The position numbers and the translations under genes are program-made. A stretch of DNA of 64,000 bases, taken from Aquibacillus koreensis. Its GTDB lineage: Bacteria > Bacillota > Bacilli > Bacillales > Amphibacillaceae. The stretch is taken from NCBI RefSeq assembly GCF_025154055.1, contig NZ_JAOALK010000032.1, positions 1 to 64,000 of the forward strand, read 5' to 3'. Below are positions 33,410 through 42,069 of the stretch, in pieces (within the stretch, counting starts at the first letter, position 1; every line of letters starts with the position of its first letter). The notes below the pieces were generated by a model. That model saw only the letters and a program-made list of their open reading frames with translations, was not told the DNA's origin and made no database searches.

Positions 33410-34543
33410 TTATTCCATTGCCTGTTTAAGATCTTCCATTAAATCCTCGATATCTTCAATGCCTACAGACACGCGGATTAATCCATCTGTAATGCCTAGT
33501 TCTTCACGACGTTCTTTAGGAATAGATGCATGTGTCATTTTGGCAGGAATAGAAATTAAACTTTCTACAGCACCAAGACTTTCTGCAAGTGTAAAGTATT
33601 TAACACGACTTAACACTTGATCAGCCTTCTCTGCACTGCCTACATCAAAGGAGATCATACCTCCGAAGCCGTCCGCTTGTGTTTTGGCAATGTCATGACC
33701 TTTATGCTCTAGGCGTCCTGGGTAATAAATCGTACTTACTTGTGGATGATTTTCCAAAAACTTCACCAATTCATGCGTGTTTTTTTCAATTGCTTCCATT
33801 CGAAGGCCTAATGTTTTAATACCACGCATTAGCAACCATGAATCTTGTGGTCCCAAGATACCCCCAACAGAATTTTGAATAAAGTGAAGATCCTCCGCTA
33901 CCTTGTCATCGTTTACAACGACTAAACCAGATACAACATCACTGTGTCCACCGATGTATTTCGTTGCGCTGTGGATTACAATATCTGCACCTAAGTCAAT
34001 TGGTTGTTGCCAATATGGTGTTGCAAACGTATTGTCTACAATTAAAAGAAGATCATTTTCTTTTGCGATATCAGCCATCTTCTTTAGGTCTGTTATTTTC
34101 AATAATGGGTTTGTTGGTGTCTCGATAAATAAGGCCTTTGTGTTTGGTTTGATTGCTTCTTTTACTTTTTCTGGATTGCTAGTATCGACAAAGGTATGAT
34201 CCAAATTAAAACGGTTCAGTACTTTTGTGGTTAATCGATAAGATCCACCGTAGACATCATCTGTCATTACGATGTGATCTCCTGTGTTCATTAGCATCAT
34301 TACAGAAGTAATGGCTGCCATACCTGATCCAAAGGCAAAACCCGCTTTGCCGTTTTCTAACTCAGCAATCACTGTTTCAAGTGCATGTCTCGTAGGATTT
34401 CCTGTTCGAGAATACTCATAACCAGTGTGTTTACCTGCTGCTTCTTGTTTATACGTACTCACTTGATAAATCGGTACAGAAACCGCACCAGTTTTTTCGT
34501 CACCAGTAATGCCTCCGTGAACCATTTTCGTTTTGCGTTTCAT
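33410..34543 (-). CDS. mccB: Cystathionine gamma-lyase / homocysteine gamma-lyase
   Basis: The 377-aa PLP enzyme has YSRTGNPTR (phosphate binding), Asp170 in DNTFATP and the Schiff-base Lys195 in SATKYIGGHSD. Its position as the last gene after mccA and luxS matches B. subtilis mccB (yrhB), which splits cystathionine to cysteine. In B. subtilis this operon is repressed by CymR when cysteine is plentiful (known for that species). The gap to mccA is 47 bp. Confidence 0.9.
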   Translation of the reverse strand: MKRKTKMVHGGITGDEKTGAVSVPIYQVSTYKQEAAGKHTGYEYSRTGNPTRHALETVIAELENGKAGFAFGSGMAAITSVMMLMNTGDHIVMTDDVYGGSYRLTTKVLNRFNLDHTFVDTSNPEKVKEAIKPNTKALFIETPTNPLLKITDLKKMADIAKENDLLLIVDNTFATPYWQQPIDLGADIVIHSATKYIGGHSDVVSGLVVVNDDKVAEDLHFIQNSVGGILGPQDSWLLMRGIKTLGLRMEAIEKNTHELVKFLENHPQVSTIYYPGRLEHKGHDIAKTQADGFGGMISFDVGSAEKADQVLSRVKYFTLAESLGAVESLISIPAKMTHASIPKERREELGITDGLIRVSVGIEDIEDLMEDLKQAME

Positions 34544-34590
34544 CGTGTACCTCCTACAAAAAGGTGAAGCCTTGTCTTAAGCTTCACACT

Positions 34591-35508
34591 TTAGAATTCA
34601 TAAATGTTTTTACTTAAATATCTTTCACTACTATCTGGAAATATCGTTACGATATTCGTACCTGGTTTTGCTGCTTTTGCTTCTTCTAATGCAGCGTACA
34701 TGGCTGCGCCTGAGGAACTCCCTACAAGGAGCCCTTCTTTCCTAGCTAATTCTTTTACGTAAAGAAATGCATTTTTATCCGTTACGGTATGAATGGAATC
34801 AAAATATTCTGGATCCATGTAGTCTGGTAAAAACTCCATCCCAATACCTTCTGTCTCGTGTGGTCCTGATTCGCCACCTGCAATAATCGATCCTTCTGGT
34901 TCTACAATAGCTGTTTTGACGTTGGCATTTTGTTCTTTCAAATACCTTGCAGTTCCCATAAACGTTCCACCAGTACCTGCTCCAGCTAAAAATACTCCGA
35001 CATCGCCTTTAAGGTCGTTCCATATCTCTGGACCTAACGTTTTATAATAAGCCAAAGGATTAGCATGATTAGCAAATTGTTGTGGCGAATAGCTATTAGG
35101 CGTTTCTTTTACTAATTGCTCCGCTTTCGCAATCGCACCTTTCATACCGTCTTCCGTTGGTGTGTGTATAATTTCAGCACCCAATGCTTTCATCAATGCT
35201 TGCTTCTCTACACTAAATTTTTCAGGGACACAATACACAATGTTTACATCCTTGTTTAGTGCTGCAAGCGCAAGTCCAATCCCAGTATTCCCAGCAGTTG
35301 GTTCAATAATAGTACCACCTGGTTTTAATTTACCTGAATTTAATGCATCTTGCAGTAGCTCCAGCCCAAGACGGTCCTTTACACTTCCACCTGGGTTATA
35401 AAACTCCAACTTCGCAAATAAGTGCACACCCTCTGGTAGGGCAAAATTCGTTAATTCTACTAATGGTGTGTTTCCAATCAACTGGTGCACATTCCTATAT
35501 AAAGCCAT
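34591..35508 (-). CDS. mccA: Cystathionine beta-synthase (O-acetylserine-dependent), cysteine synthase family
   Basis: The 305-aa fold-type II PLP enzyme has Lys44 in NPGGSVKDRLG as the Schiff-base lysine, a substrate loop at PTAGNTGIGLA, and GAGTGGTFMG for phosphate binding. The CBS regulatory domains of eukaryotic enzymes are absent. Context identifies it as mccA: it condenses O-acetylserine with homocysteine to cystathionine, which mccB then cleaves. I start at the ATG at 35508, with GAGG eight bases upstream, just after luxS. Confidence 0.9.
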   Translation of the reverse strand: MALYRNVHQLIGNTPLVELTNFALPEGVHLFAKLEFYNPGGSVKDRLGLELLQDALNSGKLKPGGTIIEPTAGNTGIGLALAALNKDVNIVYCVPEKFSVEKQALMKALGAEIIHTPTEDGMKGAIAKAEQLVKETPNSYSPQQFANHANPLAYYKTLGPEIWNDLKGDVGVFLAGAGTGGTFMGTARYLKEQNANVKTAIVEPEGSIIAGGESGPHETEGIGMEFLPDYMDPEYFDSIHTVTDKNAFLYVKELARKEGLLVGSSSGAAMYAALEEAKAAKPGTNIVTIFPDSSERYLSKNIYEF

Positions 35509-35519
35509 CAAATTATCCT

Positions 35520-35987
35520 CTATTCAGCAAACACAATATGCCATTCATCTTTGCCTGTTAACATCTTAGAAGCAATATCCTTTGCTCCTTCAAGACTATG
35601 ATTAGCAGCCCAACCACATTGCACTTCATTACAAGCTGGTACTTCATCTGCTTCTAGCACATCGTTTAATGTTTTTTCTAAAGCTTCAGCAATATCTTCA
35701 AAGCTATCATTGTTTAATACTGCGAGGTAAAAACCAGTTTGGCATCCCATTGGACCAATATCTAACACATTATCCATATGGTTACGGATATTCTCAGCCA
35801 TCAAGTGCTCAATGGAATGCAGTCCCGGCATATCCATATGCGCTTTGTTTGGTTGTGTAAAGCGAATATCATACTTATACACTTTGTCTCCACTTTGGCC
35901 AGTTGTAACACCTACCAACCGAATATATGGTGCTTTTACTTTTGTATGATCTAGATTAAAACTTTCTACATTCATTTTTTTGACCAT
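35520..35987 (-). CDS. luxS: S-ribosylhomocysteine lyase (AI-2 synthase)
   Basis: The 155-aa LuxS converts S-ribosylhomocysteine to homocysteine and the AI-2 precursor DPD. Metal ligands are His57 and His61 in HSIEH (Glu60 between them is the catalytic base) and Cys124 in EVQCG. Cys82 in GPMGCQTG is the conserved catalytic Cys. The ATG at 35987 is preceded by AAAGGGAG eight bases upstream; a longer frame to 36047 would overlap yrrT without its own ribosome-binding site. In B. subtilis this slot between yrrT and mccA holds mtnN, so luxS here supplies homocysteine directly to MccA. Confidence 0.95.
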   Translation of the reverse strand: MVKKMNVESFNLDHTKVKAPYIRLVGVTTGQSGDKVYKYDIRFTQPNKAHMDMPGLHSIEHLMAENIRNHMDNVLDIGPMGCQTGFYLAVLNNDSFEDIAEALEKTLNDVLEADEVPACNEVQCGWAANHSLEGAKDIASKMLTGKDEWHIVFAE

Positions 35988-36019
35988 TTCTTCCACTCCC
36001 TTTATCTTTTTCTTATTTA

Positions 36020-36658
36020 CTACTCTTTCTCTGCTACGATTAACCATGCAAATGTATTCATTTGTTTAAATGTAACAAAAAAACCATGATCGTTAAATAT
36101 TTTTTGTAACGTATCGATCATTGGATAGTATTCTGTAGATAAATCATATAATAAATCTTCATACCCATTTTCTTTTGCATGTTGCAATATAGACTGTTTC
36201 GAATCTTCATCTTTGTATGCAGTATCAGCAAAAACGACTTTTCCATTTTCAGGTAACAATTCTGCGAATGATTGGATTGCTCTATCTTTTTCTTCATCTG
36301 TTAAATGATGAAATGCATACGTGCTTACAATTGTGAAAACAGGAACTTTAGGTGTAGGAAAATTCAGAAAATCCCCATCATGAAGCTCTAATTCAGGGTA
36401 CTTCATGCTAGCAGTTCTTCGCATCTCAGGAGATGGCTCGACCCCAATGACATAATGACCTTGGTCTAACATTTTTTTTGATAAGTTGCCAGTTCCAACA
36501 CCAAATTCCAATACATTTCCTTCTGCCTGTGCTGCAACTTCTGTTAATATTGTATCATAATTTTCAAAAACGGCGGCATACTGTGGGTCATGTCCTGTTA
36601 CCGTATCATCATAGGAAGATGCCCATTTATCAAATAACTCAACAAACTCTCGCCCCAT
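36020..36658 (-). CDS. yrrT: YrrT-like SAM-dependent methyltransferase
   Basis: The 212-aa class I methyltransferase has motif [16 protein letters not shown], an acidic GVEPS after strand 2, and [11 protein letters not shown]. The start resembles B. subtilis YrrT ([34 protein letters not shown]). It is the first gene of the sulfur salvage operon. Its substrate is unknown, but methyl transfer would produce the SAH that feeds the operon. A GGAG site lies nine bases before the ATG. Confidence 0.9.
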   Translation of the reverse strand: MGREFVELFDKWASSYDDTVTGHDPQYAAVFENYDTILTEVAAQAEGNVLEFGVGTGNLSKKMLDQGHYVIGVEPSPEMRRTASMKYPELELHDGDFLNFPTPKVPVFTIVSTYAFHHLTDEEKDRAIQSFAELLPENGKVVFADTAYKDEDSKQSILQHAKENGYEDLLYDLSTEYYPMIDTLQKIFNDHGFFVTFKQMNTFAWLIVAEKE

Positions 36659-36681
36659 CTATATTCACTCCATTACGATTG

Positions 36682-36712
36682 TTTTTTAATTCCTATTAAT
36701 ACACTATGAATT
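36682..36712 (-). promoter_or_regulatory. Possible CymR box upstream of yrrT
   Basis: On the minus strand TATTAATAGGAATTAAA resembles the AT-rich half-site with GGAAT that CymR recognises in front of sulfur genes of B. subtilis. It lies 25-55 bp before the yrrT start, in the promoter zone. Only one half is convincing. Confidence 0.35.
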
Positions 36713-36783
36713 ATCGGGATTTAAGTTAAATATATCATACAAAATGGGCGTGATCAATTTTAAAATATGTAGTTTTCTAATCA

Positions 36784-36820
36784 AAAAAATAGAGGTGCTA
36801 CAATTGCACCCCTATTTTTT
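36784..36820 (-). terminator. Terminator of the YhcN/YlaJ lipoprotein gene
   Basis: AAATAG-A-GGTGC pairs with GCACC-C-CTATTT, followed on the minus strand by seven T residues. Confidence 0.88.
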
Positions 36821-36831
36821 CACAGTCCTAT

Positions 36832-37623
36832 TTATCGTGCATCCGGAAAGATTCGATCAATCATGTCACCAAACTCGTTAAAAAATCCATCGTCTGCTTC
36901 ACCCAGGTTATCCACATTATCCTGATAGTTATTCGATAAATTAACAAAATCAGGATCAGTAGATACATACACATTATCTACATCTTCATTTACTTCTTTT
37001 ACAATTAGTCTAATTTGATTTTCGATGTCTCGACTTACATTATTCCCATTACCACCATTACGTCTATTCATACCATCGGCGCGATTGTTTAATTCAACTG
37101 CAACGTACGCATTATTTTTATTCGTTAACACATATGCGTCATCAATAGCATCAATTTGATCTGTAATACGATCGCCTATTTGGTCGGCAAGATTATATGG
37201 GTTATTATTGTTGCTTATATTTGTACTCGTATTCCCATAAATATCATTTGCTCGATCATTTATATTTCGGTTTCCCGTTAAACCTTCACGGGTTGGTTCA
37301 TTCATTCTAACACCATCTATATTTGAGTTAGCACCATCATAGGAACCATGATTTTCCCCATGGTTATCGATTGCATTTCTGGTTGTCGTATTCCCATACA
37401 TGTTCTGATGTCGATAGTTATCCATGTTTTGCCCAGTGTCATTAGCGTTTGGGTTCTGTCCATTATTATATAAAGGAAAATCAGTTGTGCTATTAAACCT
37501 TGTTTGCTGCACCCCATTATCCAAACCTCTGTCTTGTCCGAGTTCATTTTCATTTGCGCCGCAAGCTGTTAACGATAAAGTGGTAGTTGCTAATAAAGCA
37601 AAACCTGCTGCTCTCAAATTCAT
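36832..37623 (-). CDS. YhcN/YlaJ family sporulation lipoprotein
   Basis: The 263-aa protein has a lipoprotein signal ending LSLTAC (Cys21). Residues 25-150 are low-complexity, very rich in Asn, Gly and Asp. The C-terminal half carries the YhcN/YlaJ domain (ADQIGDRITDQIDAIDDAYVLTNKNNAYVAVEL, then IENQIRLIVKEVNEDVDNVYVSTDPDFV). Family members sit in the forespore membrane or spore coat. The gene has an almost perfect sigma-G promoter (37654-37683), so it should be forespore-expressed. GGAGGAG precedes the ATG. Confidence 0.9.
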   Translation of the reverse strand: MNLRAAGFALLATTTLSLTACGANENELGQDRGLDNGVQQTRFNSTTDFPLYNNGQNPNANDTGQNMDNYRHQNMYGNTTTRNAIDNHGENHGSYDGANSNIDGVRMNEPTREGLTGNRNINDRANDIYGNTSTNISNNNNPYNLADQIGDRITDQIDAIDDAYVLTNKNNAYVAVELNNRADGMNRRNGGNGNNVSRDIENQIRLIVKEVNEDVDNVYVSTDPDFVNLSNNYQDNVDNLGEADDGFFNEFGDMIDRIFPDAR

Positions 37624-37653
37624 TGGCTACTCCTCCTTTTAAAGAGTCATTCT

Positions 37654-37683
37654 TATTATGCTTCGGAGTTTTTCACTTATTCA
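37654..37683 (-). promoter_or_regulatory. Sigma-G (or sigma-F) promoter of the YhcN/YlaJ gene
   Basis: Minus strand: TGAATA (37678-37683), a 17-bp spacer, then CATAATA (37654-37660). This matches the forespore consensus TGAATA and CATAMTA. It lies 31 bp before the start codon. Confidence 0.75.
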
Positions 37684-37871
37684 ATTGCACAGGAAGCCAA
37701 TGTTTGGATTTTACAGTTATATTTATGAATAACAAGAACAAGTTATAAAGGCAAGACATATAAAAAACTATACGCTAAGTTATGGAATAGCAACCAATAA
37801 TGATCATAAGTCGTATAGAAAGGGTAGGGCATACTAGTGATAACCCTTCAACATCAGTAGGAGGCAAACAA

Positions 37872-38111
37872 ATGTATATCCCAGATTACGACAAAGCATT
37901 GTATTACACGTTATGGGGCCAATGGGACGATTTGCTTGTTCTCATGGTCAGAACCAACGATGATTTATTATCAAAAAGAATTGAAGTTTTTCTTCATGCA
38001 TTCCATTACCACGCAAAGGAACAAGAAGTGATGAACAGTCATGAAGAATTATTACGTTATATAGACCATGCGATGGGGCAAACCCCAGCAGCTGCGATGA
38101 TGGAAGTATAA
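37872..38111 (+). CDS. YhdB-family small protein
   Basis: The 79-aa protein starts MYIPDYDKALYYTLWGQWDD and ends with a Met/Ala-rich tail. It resembles B. subtilis YhdB, of unknown function. A perfect AGGAGG lies seven bases before the ATG at 37872. An upstream in-frame ATG at 37800 has no ribosome-binding site. It is predicted soluble. Confidence 0.8.
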   Translation: MYIPDYDKALYYTLWGQWDDLLVLMVRTNDDLLSKRIEVFLHAFHYHAKEQEVMNSHEELLRYIDHAMGQTPAAAMMEV

Positions 38112-38118
38112 AGAATAT

Positions 38119-38157
38119 AAAAACGCTTGGAGTTGAACTTGAACTCCAAGCGTTTTA
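38119..38157. terminator. Bidirectional terminator
   Basis: AAAACGCTTGGAGTT pairs perfectly with AACTCCAAGCGTTTT around a 7-base loop, between the converging YhdB and nitrilase-fusion genes. Confidence 0.95.
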
Positions 38158-38163
38158 AAATAA

Positions 38164-39732
38164 TCAAACCCTATTTGGTTTAACTTCTGTATCTAAGTTT
38201 TTATATTTCACTTCAAATAAATCTCTTCGTCGGTCACGTAATTGTCTTACTGTACCTGAACGTCGTTGTCTTCGTAAAATCTCTAAATCAACATCACCAA
38301 CAACAACTGTTTCAATATTCGGATTACATTCTCCAATAATTCCATCTCTGGCAAATTCAAAATCAGATGGTGTAAAGATACCAGACTGTGCATACTGGAT
38401 ATCCATGTTTTCCACCTGGGTTAAGTTTCCTACTGTTCCAGCAATCACTGTATATACTTGATTTTCAACTGCACGAGCTTGCGCACAATAGCGGACGCGC
38501 AAGTATCCTTGACGATCATCTGTACAGAATGGCACAAAAATGATATTTGCACCTTGATCAACTGCATATCTTGCCAATTCAGGGAATTGAATATCATAAC
38601 ATATTTGAATGGCAATTTTCCCACAATCTGTGTCAAATACTTTCACCGCATCGCCTGGTTGAATTCCCCACCATTTGCGTTCATTAGGGGTTACATGTAT
38701 TTTGTATTGCTTTTCGATCGTTCCATCACGACGGAATAAATAAGCAATATTGTAAATGTGATCATCTTCTTCAACAAAGTGAGAACCACCAACAATGTTC
38801 ACATTATATTTAACAGCTAGACTCGTAAATAATTCAATATAATCTTCCGTATAACTGGCTAATCTACGAATAGCTTTGGATGGAACCTTTTCTTCAAGAA
38901 AAGACATAAGCTGCGCAGTGAAAATTTCAGGAAACACAGCAAAATCAGAGTCAAAATCATACGCTACATCCACATAATATTCCACTTGTTTGGCAAATTC
39001 CTCAAAAGAATTTATACTCTTCATCATGTATTGAATAACTGTAATTCTGACTGGATAAGCGGTTTTAAAGTGTCGCTTTGTTTTTGCTTTATAGTCAATA
39101 TTATTCCATTCCATTAATGTTGCGTATTTTAATGATTGGCTGTCATCGGGAAGGTATCCTGGATTTATACGCATAAGTGTAAATCCATTCATTATTTGAA
39201 ATGTTAGAACTGGATCATAAATATTTTGCGTATTTACTTCTTCTACATATTCTCTTGGTGTAAGCTCATGCTCATATTTATGGTAATTTGGGATTCTCCC
39301 GCCAATAATAATACTTTTTAAATTTAGCTCACGCGCTAGCTCTTTTCTAGCATCATACAGTCTTTTTCCGATCTTCATCCCACGGAAATTCGGATCAACC
39401 ATTACTTCGATTCCATACAAATTATATCCCTCAGGGTTATGATTTGTAATATACCCTTCATCAGTAATGTCGTCCCACGTATGCTTGTCATCATATTCGT
39501 CAAAGTTAACAATTAAACTGGAACAACTTCCAATAATCTGACCATCGTATTCGACACAAAATTGACCTTCTTGAAACAAGTTAAGGTGACTTTCTAAATG
39601 CTCTCGCTTCCATGGTTCCATATTTGGGAAACACGTTTTCTGCATTTCAATAATTTCGTCAATATCTGCATAAGTAATATTTCTTACTTCAAGCTTTTTT
39701 TCAAAGCTTGATAAGTCCAATTTTTTAGACAT
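38164..39732 (-). CDS. GNAT acetyltransferase - carbon-nitrogen hydrolase fusion
   Basis: The 522-aa two-domain protein has an N-terminal GNAT domain (about residues 8-200; EVMVDPNFRGMKIGKRLYDARKEL is the acetyl-CoA loop) and a C-terminal nitrilase-superfamily amidase (about 225-500) with the Glu-Lys-Cys triad in VFPEIFT, KIHVTPNE and IQICYDIQFPE. The same fusion occurs in B. subtilis YhcX. It may acetylate an amine and hydrolyse an amide of a related compound, but the substrate is unknown. I start at MSKKLDL (39732), with AAAGGG 12 bases upstream; the ATG at 39756 is the alternative. Confidence 0.87.
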   Translation of the reverse strand: MSKKLDLSSFEKKLEVRNITYADIDEIIEMQKTCFPNMEPWKREHLESHLNLFQEGQFCVEYDGQIIGSCSSLIVNFDEYDDKHTWDDITDEGYITNHNPEGYNLYGIEVMVDPNFRGMKIGKRLYDARKELARELNLKSIIIGGRIPNYHKYEHELTPREYVEEVNTQNIYDPVLTFQIMNGFTLMRINPGYLPDDSQSLKYATLMEWNNIDYKAKTKRHFKTAYPVRITVIQYMMKSINSFEEFAKQVEYYVDVAYDFDSDFAVFPEIFTAQLMSFLEEKVPSKAIRRLASYTEDYIELFTSLAVKYNVNIVGGSHFVEEDDHIYNIAYLFRRDGTIEKQYKIHVTPNERKWWGIQPGDAVKVFDTDCGKIAIQICYDIQFPELARYAVDQGANIIFVPFCTDDRQGYLRVRYCAQARAVENQVYTVIAGTVGNLTQVENMDIQYAQSGIFTPSDFEFARDGIIGECNPNIETVVVGDVDLEILRRQRRSGTVRQLRDRRRDLFEVKYKNLDTEVKPNRV

Positions 39733-39872
39733 GAAACTACCATACCCTTTCTTCATTAATACAAGTTAGTCTATTTTTAATAAGTGCCTCGTTCTATCTT
39801 CCTATACTTTTTAATTCTACTTTAACTAACTTTAATGAACAAATTTTTAATCTGAACGGGTTGGTCATATCT

Positions 39873-40610
39873 TTAACTTGCTTTATTTAAATATTCCTTC
39901 AGATACAAATAATCTCCACATAGCACAATAAATACGGCTAAAATATATTTGCGATTTCTTTCTAATGTTTTTTTACTAACAGGAACTAATGGTACTAATT
40001 TATTCATCGGTATTTTCTTTTTATCCATCACATATTCTCTTAACGAAGGCTCTCGATATAAAATGTGTGCTACTTGAATAGCAGACTCCCTCGCATCACT
40101 GTGTTTTGGGGAAATCTTTACTAACTCCTCTAAAGTAATATCATATAAGGATAACGCATCACAAAATTGGTTGATCTCCTCTCGTTGACGCCATTGCTCT
40201 TCTTCATTTTGGTAATTCTCTTTAGCGACTACCCTCTCTACTCGGCATTCCATTTCTTCTGAATCGAAAAAATCATCCAGTGGAATCCATACGGCTTTCC
40301 TGTTCTCTTTCCTCAAATAGTCAATTGTTTTTCTTTTAATAACAAGACTTGCGAAGGATAAAAAAGAAGTTCCTTTATTTATTGAATAGCCAATCATTGC
40401 CTCATAAAAAGCGTATAAGCCAATGCTAAACTCATCATCTTTTTTCGGATTTATATATCTTTTACACACATGTGAAACAACCTTAGCAATAAATGGTTGA
40501 TAGTTTGTTAATAGAGTTTGTTGCAACTCTTGGTCTCCCTGTTGAACCAATGTAACTTGTTCTTCTAAGGATAGTTTGACTTCATTGTTTGTTTTACAAA
40601 GACTCAACAT
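39873..40610 (-). CDS. sigI: RNA polymerase sigma factor SigI
   Basis: The 245-aa sigma-70-type factor has region 2 in the N-terminal half (FIAKVVSHVCKRYINPKKDDEFSIGLYAFYEAMIGYS, then FLSFASLVIKRKTIDYLRKENRK) and the SigI-specific C-terminal domain (VSKKTLERNRKYILAVFIVL). SigI factors respond to heat or cell-envelope stress. In B. subtilis sigI is followed by rsgI, its membrane anti-sigma factor. Here the next gene on the strand is the GNAT-nitrilase fusion and no rsgI is present in the window. Confidence 0.92.
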   Translation of the reverse strand: MLSLCKTNNEVKLSLEEQVTLVQQGDQELQQTLLTNYQPFIAKVVSHVCKRYINPKKDDEFSIGLYAFYEAMIGYSINKGTSFLSFASLVIKRKTIDYLRKENRKAVWIPLDDFFDSEEMECRVERVVAKENYQNEEEQWRQREEINQFCDALSLYDITLEELVKISPKHSDARESAIQVAHILYREPSLREYVMDKKKIPMNKLVPLVPVSKKTLERNRKYILAVFIVLCGDYLYLKEYLNKAS

Positions 40611-40841
40611 TTATCTCACCACCGATTTTCTCTGTTTTTATGTAAGCTTAAACTCTTTCATTTAGAAAAAGCCAAGTAAGAACAATGATAGCTTATCTCT
40701 ATTACCGTATCTATCAGTTTTCATTTACATTTTGTTTAATTTTCATATCAAAAAATAGGAACAAATCACTAAGTTCTTAATCAAACTGCAAAATTCCTGT
40801 TAAATTATGTTAGAATAACGTACCTATTTTCTTGATTTTAA

Positions 40842-41115
40842 GTCGTAGTTTCCATAAACTCCGCAGCAACACGGAGAAATTAGTGAATTCTATGCAAGCG
40901 GCTATGAGAGCCCTTATTTGTCCTTTTTAGACCGTTTTTTTATCTGAGCGGCTATACAGTACGTTATCTTAACAAATCGCCAATGAAATTAATCGAGTTT
41001 GTGCAAATAAGGGCTCTGGTGACCGCTAAAACCATATATCCTTAGATTTTAGGCTAATAACGGATCTCTTAGCCGCTAAAGTTAACATAGATTTCTGAGC
41101 GGCTGGTTACGACGG
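40842..41115. repeat. Palindromic AGCGGCT repeat region bounded by inverted GTCGTA motifs
   Basis: AGCGGCT occurs at 40897, 40947 and 41098, and its inverse AGCCGCT at 41071. AGAGCCCTTATTTG (40907-40920) is repeated in perfect inverse at 41004-41017, with AGCGG/CCGCT continuing outward. GTCGTAGT at the left edge (40842) and GTTACGACGG at the right edge (41106-41115) resemble the inverted boundary motif at 17.6 and 55.6 kb. There is no coding potential. Confidence 0.7.
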
Positions 41116-41164
41116 AATATTCATCTACTGTGCCTTAAAATAACATTAATCAATCCTTGTTTAC

Positions 41165-41198
41165 AAAAAAGGCCATGCGTACGAATACACATGGCCTT
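41165..41198 (-). terminator. Terminator of the membrane serine protease gene
   Basis: AAGGCCATG (41169-41177) pairs with CATGGCCTT (41190-41198), followed by a T run on the minus strand. Confidence 0.9.
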
Positions 41199-41201
41199 CT
41201 C

Positions 41202-42017
41202 TTATTCATTCATTTTTTCATGATAATAATCAATTGGAACAGCTAACCCTACTTTTCCATGGGTGTCGTGCTTTAATGTTGCAAAGATAACACCAATTAC
41301 TTCTCCATCGCTATTAATCACTGGACTACCACTATTCCCTCGATAGACAGGAGCTTTCATCATTATCACTTCTTGATCCCATTCTTTTAGGTCGGTATAT
41401 CCGATTAGTTCTCCTTCGTTCGCAATGCCATTAAATTGCAATGGATTACCAATAAAGTGAATATGCTCATGGTCAGAGAAAGATGAATCGTTTGCCAATG
41501 GTAAATAAGGAAGATCATTGCCCTTTACCTGCAGTACAGCTAAATCAATATCTGGAAACTCATGGATTACTTCTGCATCATAAAGTCCTTGCTCTGGATA
41601 AGCTACTGTAATTATTTTCTCCGCTTCTATTACATGGTGATTTGTAATAATCAATCCATCAGGAGAAATAGAAAAACCTGTTCCTTTACTTTCGGGTAAT
41701 TGAACGACAACTACCGATTCTTGATATTCATCAATCGTAGGATCGGTCATTAATTGCGCGGACGTGACAAGAAAATCAATTGCTGGTATTGAAAATGTCC
41801 GCGGTAAAATCGCAACCACATTGATAAGCATTGCAATTGCAATTAACCAAAAAGCCCATTTAGGAAAAGGTCGCTTTACTTCATGCTTTTCCTCTTTTTC
41901 CTTTTGCAGAGCATTTTCTCTCTCCACTTTTAATATTTCTATTAGCTCTTCATGATCTATTTCCTCATATAAATCTTCATCTATAATATCTTGATGGTAG
42001 TTATCTGATTCCTTCAT
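41202..42017 (-). CDS. Membrane-anchored trypsin-like serine protease (S1C, no PDZ domain)
   Basis: The 271-aa protein has an acidic cytoplasmic N-terminus of about 50 residues, one membrane helix (WAFWLIAIAMLINVVAIL) and an extracellular HtrA-like protease domain with His in TNHHVIE, Asp in DIDLAVLQV and Ser in GNSGSPV. The PDZ domain of HtrA proteases is absent. It may act in envelope quality control, which is inference. I start at 42017 because GAGGTG lies five bases upstream. The bmrD stop codon lies 52 bp before this start, so co-transcription with bmrCD is possible. Confidence 0.85.
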   Translation of the reverse strand: MKESDNYHQDIIDEDLYEEIDHEELIEILKVERENALQKEKEEKHEVKRPFPKWAFWLIAIAMLINVVAILPRTFSIPAIDFLVTSAQLMTDPTIDEYQESVVVVQLPESKGTGFSISPDGLIITNHHVIEAEKIITVAYPEQGLYDAEVIHEFPDIDLAVLQVKGNDLPYLPLANDSSFSDHEHIHFIGNPLQFNGIANEGELIGYTDLKEWDQEVIMMKAPVYRGNSGSPVINSDGEVIGVIFATLKHDTHGKVGLAVPIDYYHEKMNE

Positions 42018-42069
42018 TTTCACACCTCGCATGGAGACCATCAACAATAATAAGGTATCACAGGTAATA

